A DNA stretch of 64,000 nt from Vagococcus martis (GTDB lineage Bacteria; Bacillota; Bacilli; Lactobacillales; Vagococcaceae), in the NCBI RefSeq assembly GCF_002026305.1, contig NZ_MVAB01000001.1, forward strand, positions 496,001 to 560,000. The letters are read 5' to 3'. The notes beneath the pieces are model-generated. The model did no database searches. It was not told where the DNA came from and saw only the letters and a program-made list of their open reading frames with translations. Made by a program: the position numbers and the translations under genes. Shown here one piece after another: positions 46,630-54,032 of the stretch (positions are counted from its first letter, which is position 1; every line of letters begins with the position of its first letter).

Positions 46630-47145
46630 TTAAAAATGACCATTCATTTGATTCATTAAATCTATAAATTTATGCAGTTCTTCTTCATCTTCCATGTTAA
46701 CACCTAGAGCTTCACCAGAAGCCATTAATTTTTTTCCAATCCCCCAGTTAGAGCCTTCTTGCTCCTCTTCAATCATAATTGGAGCAACTTCTTTCAAAGC
46801 AGTAATTAAAGCATTACTATTTTTTATCTTACCAATTTCATCTAAAAATAAAAAGTACTGTGTTAAAACTGGTTCTACATGTTTAAAAAACGAAGACCCT
46901 ACAGCTATTTTCCTAGTAAATGGGTCTAAAAGTACATATGATAACGATGACTGTGTCCATTCTCTCGGCCTTCTAAGTTCATAACTATAATTCCATTCAC
47001 TAAACATCTCAATTATAAACTCAGCATCTTTTCTTTGAGCTTTTGTTAATTTTTCATAGTATGCCGATTTTTGAAATTCGTTTAGCCATTCCTCGGTATT
47101 TTTCATAATATTATTTAATACTCTATCTGAAAATTCATTATTCAT
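46630..47145 (-). CDS. Unrecognised 171-residue protein in the island
   Basis: A soluble, helical, acidic protein; strong AAAGGAGAT site before the ATG and a TATAAT-like -10 about 20 bases further. Notable segments are WNYSYELRRPREWTQSS and LDPFTRKIAVGSSFFKHVEPVLTQYFLFLDEIG. I do not recognise the family. No membrane or DNA-binding motif is visible. The reading frame is intact and well spaced, which suggests it is still used, in contrast to most of its neighbours. Confidence 0.6.
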   Translation of the reverse strand: MNNEFSDRVLNNIMKNTEEWLNEFQKSAYYEKLTKAQRKDAEFIIEMFSEWNYSYELRRPREWTQSSLSYVLLDPFTRKIAVGSSFFKHVEPVLTQYFLFLDEIGKIKNSNALITALKEVAPIMIEEEQEGSNWGIGKKLMASGEALGVNMEDEEELHKFIDLMNQMNGHF

Positions 47146-47178
47146 TGTATACTATCTCCTTTTTTATTAAATTATACC

Positions 47179-47663
47179 TTATTCCAAAGAATTCTTATAT
47201 ATTTTCCAATAATTGCTTATTTTCTTTATAGATACTCCCATAATGTCTGCAATTTAAGGAATTGTTTTGCCTTGTTCCTTTAGTTCTGCAACATATGTAA
47301 TCTTATCTTGTGGCGGCTGAACAGACTTTACATATTGTTTTCTAGACTTTCCACCATGTCTATGCCTCCAATTCGTAGTTCTACTTTTTTTAGACTTATA
47401 AACTGCTCCGTATAAAAATATAACCTATCATTCTTCGTTCTACCTTCTGTTATGCCACACATTTTCGAAATCTTAGAAGGGTTCCAGTCTATTTCTTTTT
47501 CATTATCAATTATGTCCTTTGCCTGTTTAATACCTTCTCTTAAAATATCTTCGTATTCTCCATCATACTTAATTTCCTGCCACAATATAGCTTTAGCTGT
47601 TGCATAACTCCCTTCGACATTTCTCGCATAGTACATCGCAAGTAGAGAGTAACCATAATAATT
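47179..47663 (-). pseudogene. Degraded gene ending in a helix-turn-helix, truncated by an IS30 fragment
   Basis: The piece 47328-47663 codes for YYGYSLLAMYYARN ... SKISKMCGITEGRTKND; then, after a one-frame shift near 47385, the minus strand continues with TTNWRHRHGGKSRKQYVK, PPQDKITYVAELKEQGKTIP, an in-frame TAA, and IADIMGVSIKKISNYWK, a typical helix-turn-helix, ending at 47179. The upstream end is cut at 47664 by a transposase fragment on the other strand. So one frameshift, one nonsense codon and one truncation. The intact ancestor may have been a replication or regulatory protein; I cannot name it. Confidence 0.6.
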
Positions 47664-47846
47664 CATAATGGTTTAATAAGACAATTTGTTCCTAAGGGAA
47701 CTCTAATCTGCAACTACTCAAAACAATTCATTCAACTGGCTACTGAAAAAATTAATCTTTTACCACGTAAAATCTTAAATTATAGACAACCAGCTACATT
47801 ATTTTTAGAAGAAATTCAAAAGCTTAAAATCAAAACATGTTGGTAA
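47664..47846 (+). pseudogene. IS30-family transposase, C-terminal fragment
   Basis: Plus-strand translation gives HNGLIRQFVPKGT, then TEKINLLPRKILNYRQPATLF, the conserved end of IS30-family transposases (NGLIRQ...PKGT...NxRPRKxLxxxTP). Only ~60 residues remain. It belongs to a different IS30 subgroup from the intact element at 49.1 kb, whose equivalent reads NSNGLLRKDGLPKQ. Confidence 0.82.
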
Positions 47847-47942
47847 GGATGGATTTTAATAGAATAACACAAAAAATTAGATGTTTTTACCTAGGTGGCT
47901 AACTTAATATTGCAATTTAGAAAAAATAAAGAGGAGTCTTTT

Positions 47943-48224
47943 ATGAAAAAAACTTATAGAATACTTTGTCTAGAAATATTTATTATTTTGGTTTCATTAT
48001 TTATCTATAGCCTTGAACCTTTTATAAACCCTACAAAGAATTTATTTATTTCTAATTTTTATGTATTATGGTGGATATTCTTTTTACTATTCCTTTTAAT
48101 TTTTGGGATGATTTATACTGCTGTAAAAAAAGAACCAGCGTTGATATTTTTTAACATCATTTTATTTGTAATTTACTGTATATCACCATTTATCATTTCT
48201 AATATTTTATTTAATCGTGGATAA
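47943..48224 (+). CDS. Small membrane protein, three helices
   Basis: A 93-residue hydrophobic protein starting at the ATG at 47943, preceded by GAGGAG. Three predicted membrane segments (about 6-23, 36-58, 68-88). No known motif; possibly an orphan or immunity-type protein, without evidence. Confidence 0.5.
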   Translation: MKKTYRILCLEIFIILVSLFIYSLEPFINPTKNLFISNFYVLWWIFFLLFLLIFGMIYTAVKKEPALIFFNIILFVIYCISPFIISNILFNRG

Positions 48225-48240
48225 ATAAAACAAATTATAC

Positions 48241-48561
48241 CTAAATGTTTTTTACGTATTCTGAAAGATTTGGAGACTGGTTGTATTTTAGTGAACCCTC
48301 TTTATCTTTTTCAATAATAGCTTCTTCTAAGTTAATACCGTTAAGAGCAGCAATAGCAAACGTATAATGAATGACATCAACTAGTTCATATGCTAAGCAG
48401 CTATCAGAAGTTTTATTTTTTCGTCCTTGTACTTGGTTAAGAACTTCTGCAACTTCACCTATTTCTTCAACTAATTTCATAAAAAGACTTTCTGTTATCC
48501 CCGTATCCTTATATTTTAGTTCTAAGTACTTTTGTAATTGTTCAATGGTTAATTTACTCAT
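48241..48561 (-). CDS. MazG-like nucleotide pyrophosphohydrolase domain protein
   Basis: A 106-residue all-helical protein with the MazG metal-binding pattern: KLVEEIGEVAEVLNQ (ExxE) followed by the second motif ELVDVIHYTFAIA (ExxD). This family hydrolyses (d)NTPs to NMP and PPi and includes phage- and island-borne house-cleaning enzymes. Single short gene with a good ribosome site region upstream; its substrate is not known. Confidence 0.78.
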   Translation of the reverse strand: MSKLTIEQLQKYLELKYKDTGITESLFMKLVEEIGEVAEVLNQVQGRKNKTSDSCLAYELVDVIHYTFAIAALNGINLEEAIIEKDKEGSLKYNQSPNLSEYVKNI

Positions 48562-49136
48562 AATAAGTCTCTTTTCTGTTTTTTATTTTATAATTGTATC
48601 ATCTAGTTAACATATATCAAGTAGATGATCTTTGATATACTATATAAAAACAAGATTAAGTGGGTGAACTGATATGAAACAGTATTTAGAATTAATAAAT
48701 GAACCATGGGGAAAAATGTTCTATGACATAATTAATCATCAATTAAATTTAAATAACTCTAAAGATTTGAAAGTATTAGATTTTGGTAGTGGTTTTGGCA
48801 AAACAGCTAATTCTTTCGCTCAATTCAATATTGTAACTGCGATTGAAAGGAATGAAGAAATGGTACAGAATAGATTTAATAACTATGATTATGAACAAAT
48901 AATAGCCGATGAAAAAATGTTAGAACAGTTACCAAAGAACTACTATGATTTAATTATTTGTCATAATGTTCTTGAATATATTGATGACTATCAAAAAGTT
49001 TGCCGAATATTTTCTACACTTATAAAAAAGGATGGACTAATATCAATAGTCAAACACAATTTGAATGGTACGGTATTGCATAATGCTATTTTGTTAGATA
49101 ATCCAAAAAAAGCTTTAGATATTTTCAAATCGCCGA

Positions 49137-50188
49137 TTGTAAAATTAAGCTAGACAACTAAAAAATCATTTGTGATACACTCAAATTGTATTTCCAACCA
49201 AAGAAAACAAGGAGAGTGATCACAAATGACCTATACACATCTTACTACAGACGAGCTAGTTTTGATAGAAGCTTATTACCATCAAAATAAAAAAGGAACA
49301 TACGTTGCGAAACAATTGAAACGAGCAAAACAGACTATCTATAATGTTTACAAAGCTTTTGATGAGGGATTATCTGCACTAGATTACTATAAAAGATACA
49401 AAAATAATAAAAAGAATTGTGGCAGGCGTCCTATTTCTTTATCTGATAATGAAACAGAATACATTCAAAAGAAGGTTGTTCAAGGATGGACTCCAGATGT
49501 CATTATTGGTCGTGCTGAGTTTCCTATCTCATGTTCTATCAGTACTCTTTATAGATTATTTAAGCAAGGACTGTTTGATTTGACCGCATTACCTATGAAA
49601 GGTAAAAGGAAAGCGAATGGTTATAAAGAAAAAAGAGGTAAACAAGCCTTTAAAAGAACCATCCATCAACGTAATAAGGACTATCAACTCTTTAATAATG
49701 AATTTGGTCACCTTGAAGGTGACACAATTGTTGGAAAAGATCATAAAAGTGCTGTTATCACACTCGTTGAAAGACTATCGAAAGTGATTATTACGTTAAA
49801 ACCAATAGGCAGACGAGCAATAGATATCGAAAATAGTTTAAATAATTGGTTTAAAAAGTTTCCATGCCATCTATTTAAATCAATCACATTCGATTGTGGT
49901 AAAGAATTTTCTAATTGGAAATCAATCAGCAATCTAAATGATATTGATATTTATTTTGCCGATCCAGGAACACCATCACAACGTGGCTTAAATGAAAACT
50001 CTAATGGGTTATTACGTAAAGATGGATTACCTAAACAAATGGATTTCAACAAAGTTGAGGAATCTTTTATCCAATCTATCGCTTCTAAAAGAAATAATAT
50101 TCCTAGAAAATCATTAAACTATAAAACACCATTGGAAGTATTTTTGAGTTATGTAGACAACGATATTTTGTCTAGCTTAATTTGACAA
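49137..50188 (+). mobile_element. IS30-family insertion sequence, 1052 bp
   Basis: Terminal inverted repeats of 21 bp match at 20 positions: TTGTAAAATTAAGCTAGAC at 49137 onward and TTGTCAAATTAAGCTAGAC reading inward from 50188. They enclose one transposase gene whose TGA stop lies within the right repeat. No target-site duplication is obvious; an alternative reading of the boundaries with a short AATT duplication does not restore the host reading frame. Confidence 0.85.
49226..50185 (+). CDS. IS30-family transposase
   Basis: A 319-residue intact DDE transposase. An N-terminal helix-turn-helix (YTHLTTDELVLIEAYYHQNK ... VAKQLKRAKQTIYNVYK) binds the repeats; the catalytic triad is seen as the Asp in HLEGDTIVGK (~165), the Asp in SITFDCGKEF (~226) and the Glu of GLNENSNGLLR (~258). 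An AAGGAGAG site precedes the ATG. Because the frame is undamaged the element may be active. Confidence 0.93.
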   Translation: MTYTHLTTDELVLIEAYYHQNKKGTYVAKQLKRAKQTIYNVYKAFDEGLSALDYYKRYKNNKKNCGRRPISLSDNETEYIQKKVVQGWTPDVIIGRAEFPISCSISTLYRLFKQGLFDLTALPMKGKRKANGYKEKRGKQAFKRTIHQRNKDYQLFNNEFGHLEGDTIVGKDHKSAVITLVERLSKVIITLKPIGRRAIDIENSLNNWFKKFPCHLFKSITFDCGKEFSNWKSISNLNDIDIYFADPGTPSQRGLNENSNGLLRKDGLPKQMDFNKVEESFIQSIASKRNNIPRKSLNYKTPLEVFLSYVDNDILSSLI

Positions 50189-50499
50189 ATGAAAAATTAA
50201 AAAAAAATACATCTAAAAATTTTGGTCATATAAATTATTACTCCACAAACAAATTAATAGATTCTTTTGAAGAAAGTGACATAATACTCATGAAAAGATT
50301 AGGAATACGTTCAACATACGGACTAAGTGGTAATAATTCAATTAAGTATAATTCTGAATGGTATGAAAATATGTTTGAATTAGAAAAATTATTATCGAAT
50401 AAAACAGAGTTTTTAGAAACTGCATTTTATAATCATTTAATTTTCAAAAGAAGTAATTAGTTGTTTAACTCGATGGTAGATATAATCTGATATTATATG

Positions 50500-50820
50500 G
50501 AATTAATCAACTGTTGTGAATATACTAAATTAATTAATCTTCAACTTTTTGTAAAAACCATCCTCGAACTATCCCCACTCTGTAGGGACTATAATATCAA
50601 GCTTTAATTGTCCAGTATCATTATTCTTATAAATTTTCTTCTGTGGAAGTCTATTTACCAATTATATCGTCTTTAAACAGTTTTTCTTTCTTAATTTTAG
50701 AAGAAGATAAGCTAGTTGATGTTGTGCTATCGACAGTTTGTTTATTATTAGAAATACATCCGAATAACACTAAATTGAGACTTAATAGTGATAAGAAAAT
50801 AATAGCTTTTTCATACAAAA
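50500..50820 (-). pseudogene. Decayed lipoprotein gene
   Basis: A TTG-started frame (near 50818, after AAAGGTGG) encodes a lipoprotein signal with lipobox LVLFGC and a Ser/Thr/Lys tether, stopping at 50651 after KDDIIGK. Downstream on the same strand another frame reads KIYKNNDTGQLKLDIIVPTEWG before a TAG. This looks like one protein broken by a frameshift and nonsense mutation. The boundaries are approximate. Confidence 0.45.
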
Positions 50821-50889
50821 TCCACCTTTTAAAGTTTACTAATTTCCTCATATGTTATAATACCTATAAAATAGAATGGGGAACTGTGT

Positions 50890-51255
50890 ATGAAAATAAA
50901 AAAATTATCTATGTCACTGTCTGTTATACAAGTAAAAAGTATTTCTGATATTGATTTATCGGTAACACCATTGTTTTTAGGAATAACAGAAGATGAATTG
51001 TCTGTTGTACTGCCTACAGAAAGAATGCCTACAAACGTTATATCTCGTGAAGATAGCTGGAATGGATTTAAAATTGAAGGAGTATTAGATTTTAGTTTGA
51101 TTGGAATATTAGCTCAAATATCTTCTCTTTTAGCAGATGCTAACATTAGCATTTTTGCCATATCAACTTATAACACTGATTATATCTTAGTTAAAACAAA
51201 TCAGTTTGATGAAGCGATTAAATTATTAGAAAAAAATAACTATCAATTAGTATAG
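50890..51255 (+). CDS. ACT-domain protein (CASTOR/aspartokinase-like fold)
   Basis: A 121-residue protein of two small ACT-like halves. The second half, FSLIGILAQISSLLADANISIFAISTYNTDYILVK, is the classic ACT signature where a glycine-containing loop and helix bind an amino acid; its sequence matches the small stand-alone ACT_7-type proteins. A GGGGAAC site precedes the ATG. A terminator follows. It may sense an amino acid; partner unknown. Confidence 0.72.
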   Translation: MKIKKLSMSLSVIQVKSISDIDLSVTPLFLGITEDELSVVLPTERMPTNVISREDSWNGFKIEGVLDFSLIGILAQISSLLADANISIFAISTYNTDYILVKTNQFDEAIKLLEKNNYQLV

Positions 51256-51299
51256 TTATTTAATCGCTGTTTACATAGAACATCATCCTTATATGTAGA

Positions 51300-51334
51300 A
51301 CAAGCCCCTTATAATTATTTCTGAGGGGCTTTAA
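51300..51334 (+). terminator. Terminator after ACT-domain gene
   Basis: AAGCCCCT (51302-51309) and AGGGGCTT (51324-51331) with a 14-base loop and T's. Confidence 0.8.
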
Positions 51335-51363
51335 ATTATTTCATATAAACGTTCAAATGACAC

Positions 51364-51920
51364 TTAGTTATCTTTCTTATTCTTATCTTTGTCCCTTACA
51401 GCCTCACTAATAATCGGCTCTTTTCTCCTCAATGTATTTATAAAAGTTATATTGGTAATAGATGACATTAACCAAATATACCATGACGTATTTGAGCCAA
51501 ATCTTGTAAAGATTAATATATCATGACTAACTTCTTCACCTAACTTATCCAAGATATTAATTGAGTTAAAACTATCCTCAACAAGAATATCAACTACAAT
51601 ACTTATAATAAATATTATTACCCAGCCTATGATATAAGGTTTGTTTTTTTTATCAAAATAACAGGTCGCTGATAATCATCGTAAGCTCCAATTTTCTCAA
51701 ATTCTACTCTTGAGCTTTGATATTTACCAATAAAAATAGATAAAACTAATAATGTCATCAACAAAAACAAATTAAAAATCGACCAATTCATTGTAATAAA
51801 AAACATAATTAATGAATAAATTGGCAAAATAACAAACTCTAGACGAGTTATTTTTTCGAATTCAAAAGACTTTGAACACATATAAATAACTCCTAAAAAT
51901 AATAATACATAGTTAGACAT
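51364..51920 (-). pseudogene. Membrane protein broken by a frameshift in an eight-A run
   Basis: Two overlapping frames belong together. The first (51920 to about 51645) has three membrane helices and ends GAYDDYQRPVILIKK. At the A8 run (T8 on the plus strand, 51644-51651) the next frame continues KNKPYIIGWVIIFIISIVV, then VEDSFNSINILDKLGEE, more membrane-like sequence and a charged tail to 51364. A single base would restore a ~185-residue protein. It could be a pseudogene, a sequencing error or a case of polymerase slippage on the A8 run. Function unknown. Confidence 0.65.
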
Positions 51921-52206
51921 AAAATCCCTCCCTTACAAAGAAATAATTTTAATTCTAACACATTTATTATTACGTCATTTGTCAAATTAACTTGGCTAAA
52001 CTATCTGGCTCATTTAGATTGCTAATTGATTTTCAGATTAAAAATTCTTTAACTACGATGTCAAAACACAATTCCAAAATAAAAAACCTCTTTCCTAATC
52101 CAGTAAATTTGGTAGAAAAGAGATTTATAGAACCAACGCGAAGTGCTTAAATTTTTAATTAGATTTTATTTTAAACATGCTAAAAACATTATTATATTAA
52201 CGATTT
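51921..52206. other. Right inner edge of the island and prfC 3' region
   Basis: No gene. Holds the 18-mer TAGAACCAACGCGAAGTG (52128-52145), one mismatch from the copy at 46573-46590, and the present prfC terminator (52081-52124). Confidence 0.5.
52081..52124 (-). terminator. Terminator downstream of intact prfC
   Basis: CTCTTTTC (52123-52116 on the minus strand) pairs with GAAAGAG (52094-52088) around a long loop and is followed by a T run. Confidence 0.6.
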
Positions 52207-53784
52207 TCACAACAACGTCTTCAATTCAACTTCTGGATACTTATCTGCAAACCAACGCATCGCAAATTGATTTTCAAATAAGAATAATGGTTGATCAAAT
52301 CGATCTCTTGCTAAGATATTTCGACTTGAACTCATTTTTTCATCTAACTGAGATGGGTCAATCCAACGAGCAATTTTTGTTCCCATTGGTTCCATGATTA
52401 ACTCAGTATTGTACTCATTCAACATACGATGTTTGAATACCTCAAACTGCAACTGTCCAACAGCTCCAATAATATAATCCTCAGTTAAATAAGTTTTATA
52501 TAATTGAATAGCTCCTTCTTGTACTAGTTGATAAAGTCCTTTGTGGAATGATTTTTGTTTCATCACATTTTTCGCCGTAACTTTCATAAATAACTCTGGC
52601 GTAAATTGTGGTAAATCTTCAAATTCAATCTTATTTTTACCAGTGAATAAAGTGTCCCCAATTTGATAGGTTCCTGTATCATATAGCCCGATAATATCAC
52701 CAGCCACTGCTTCTTCTACGATTTCACGAGAATCAGCCATAAACTGGGTTGAGTTATTTAACTTAATTTTTTTCGATTCACGAGCTAACTTAACTTCCAT
52801 GCCTTTTTCAAAGCTCCCTGAACAAATCCGAACAAATGCAATTCTATCCCTATGAGCTGGATTCATATTTGCTTGAATTTTAAAGACAAATCCAGAAAAG
52901 TCCTTGTCATAAGGACTCACTTCGCCACCATCTTTTGTTTCATGCTCACTTGGTTTTGGTGCAAATTGTAAAAACGTTTCTAAAAATGTTTCCACACCAA
53001 AGTTTGTCAAAGCAGAACCAAAGAATACTGGTGTTAATTCACCTTTAGCAATTTTTTCTTCTGAAAATTCATTTCCAGCTTCAAGTAATAACTCGACTTC
53101 TTCCATTACTTGAGAAAAAATTGATTGCTCTTTTAATGGATGGTCTATTTCTAATTCTCTATCCTCATTAAGTGGTAAGAATCTTTCCCCATCAAAACGA
53201 TCAGGACGATGAATTTCTATACGATTATTGTAAATATCATATAATCCTTCAAATCCTTTTCCCATACCAATTGGCCAGTTCATTGGATAAGAATCAATTT
53301 CTAACACTTCTTCTAATTCTTCTAGTAAATCAAGTGGCTCACGACCATCTCTATCTAGTTTATTAATGAATGTAAAAATAGGAATACCACGCATACGACA
53401 TACTTGGAAAAGTTTTTTTGTTTGTGCTTCAATCCCTTTAGCACTATCAATGACCATGACTGCACTGTCAACTGCCATCAATGTACGATAGGTATCTTCC
53501 GAGAAATCCTCATGTCCTGGTGTATCTAAAATATTCACGCGTTTGCCTTGAAAATCAAATTGCATCACAGAACTGGTTACCGAAATCCCACGTTGTTTTT
53601 CAATATCCATCCAGTCTGATTTAGCATAGTTTCCAGATTTTTTTCCTTTTACAGTTCCGGCATTTCTAATTGCGCCACCAAACAATAGTAACTGTTCCGT
53701 AATTGTTGTTTTACCAGCATCCGGATGCGAAATAATAGCAAATGTTCTTCTTCTATCGACTTCTTTTTGTTGATCAAATCCCAT
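52207..53784 (-). CDS. prfC: Peptide chain release factor 3
   Basis: A 525-residue translational GTPase that recycles RF1/RF2. G1 is [10 protein letters not shown]3 [17 protein letters not shown]4 NKLDRDG and the RF3-specific C-terminal motifs [14 protein letters not shown] are present. Full length. The last 76 bp of coding sequence are duplicated at 46430-46505, so the 3' end here was probably supplied by the integrated element while keeping the protein sequence. Confidence 0.96.
   Translation of the reverse strand: MGFDQQKEVDRRRTFAIISHPDAGKTTITEQLLLFGGAIRNAGTVKGKKSGNYAKSDWMDIEKQRGISVTSSVMQFDFQGKRVNILDTPGHEDFSEDTYRTLMAVDSAVMVIDSAKGIEAQTKKLFQVCRMRGIPIFTFINKLDRDGREPLDLLEELEEVLEIDSYPMNWPIGMGKGFEGLYDIYNNRIEIHRPDRFDGERFLPLNEDRELEIDHPLKEQSIFSQVMEEVELLLEAGNEFSEEKIAKGELTPVFFGSALTNFGVETFLETFLQFAPKPSEHETKDGGEVSPYDKDFSGFVFKIQANMNPAHRDRIAFVRICSGSFEKGMEVKLARESKKIKLNNSTQFMADSREIVEEAVAGDIIGLYDTGTYQIGDTLFTGKNKIEFEDLPQFTPELFMKVTAKNVMKQKSFHKGLYQLVQEGAIQLYKTYLTEDYIIGAVGQLQFEVFKHRMLNEYNTELIMEPMGTKIARWIDPSQLDEKMSSSRNILARDRFDQPLFLFENQFAMRWFADKYPEVELKTLL
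52217..52292. repeat. 76-bp direct repeat, right copy (within prfC)
   Basis: Identical to 46430-46505; part of the coding sequence of prfC. Together the copies delimit the island. Confidence 0.9.
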
Positions 53785-53895
53785 ATATAGACTCCTCTTA
53801 GTTTTTCTATGTAGTTATTACTTAGTTAGTAGAAATTCACGCTCTAGTATAACATAAAATCTCAATTAATAGATTTTATTTCATAAAATTTTAAA

Positions 53896-54025
53896 AGAGG
53901 CTGACTCCAAAGTAACTTTTTTATGAAAATTACTAAACTAACGCAACAAAAATCCCATGAAGTCAGTGTTTTAATAAACTGATTTCATGGGATTTTTCTA
54001 TTTTAAGACTTTGGGGTCAGCCTCT
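53896..54025. repeat. Nested palindromic repeat, copy B
   Basis: Outer arms AGAGGCTGACTCCAAAGT (53896) and ACTTTGGGGTCAGCCTCT (54008-54025) are inverted. Inside is a second hairpin, AATCCCATGAAGTCAGT / ACTGATTTCATGGGATT with loop GTTTTAATAA (about 53951-53994), followed by T's. The homologous copy A lies at 9612-9742. It sits between the adhesin stop and the prfC promoter region and probably terminates adhesin transcription. Confidence 0.75.
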
Positions 54026-54032
54026 AGTCTAC

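Larger units (their letters stand above)
48674..50460 (+). pseudogene. SAM-dependent methyltransferase interrupted by an IS30-type element
   Basis: The N-terminal part (48674-49136, 154 codons) has the class-I SAM motif VLDFGSGFGKTANSFA, IICHNVLEYIDD and SIVKHN. The C-terminal part (50189-50457) has FGHINYYSTNKLID, IMLKRLGIRSTYG-like LMKRLGIRSTYG and AFYNHLIFKRS. Between them is a 1052-bp insertion sequence. Removing exactly 49137-50188 joins ...FKSP and NEKLKKN in frame and yields a ~244-residue protein of normal family length. The acceptor substrate is unknown; probably inactive now. Confidence 0.82.

Noticed and set aside
49137-50188. An alternative IS boundary with an AATT target duplication
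   Set aside because: It leaves the methyltransferase out of frame and puts the transposase stop outside the element, whereas the 21-bp repeat boundaries solve both.
50643-50948. Plus-strand open frame of about 100 codons before the ACT gene
   Set aside because: It runs antisense to a lipoprotein relic and into the ACT gene in a different frame, with no ribosome site at its start.
46506-52206. Treating the island as a defence system
   Set aside because: A MazG-like protein and an interrupted methyltransferase are present but no nuclease, helicase, toxin or antitoxin can be recognised; most genes are broken.
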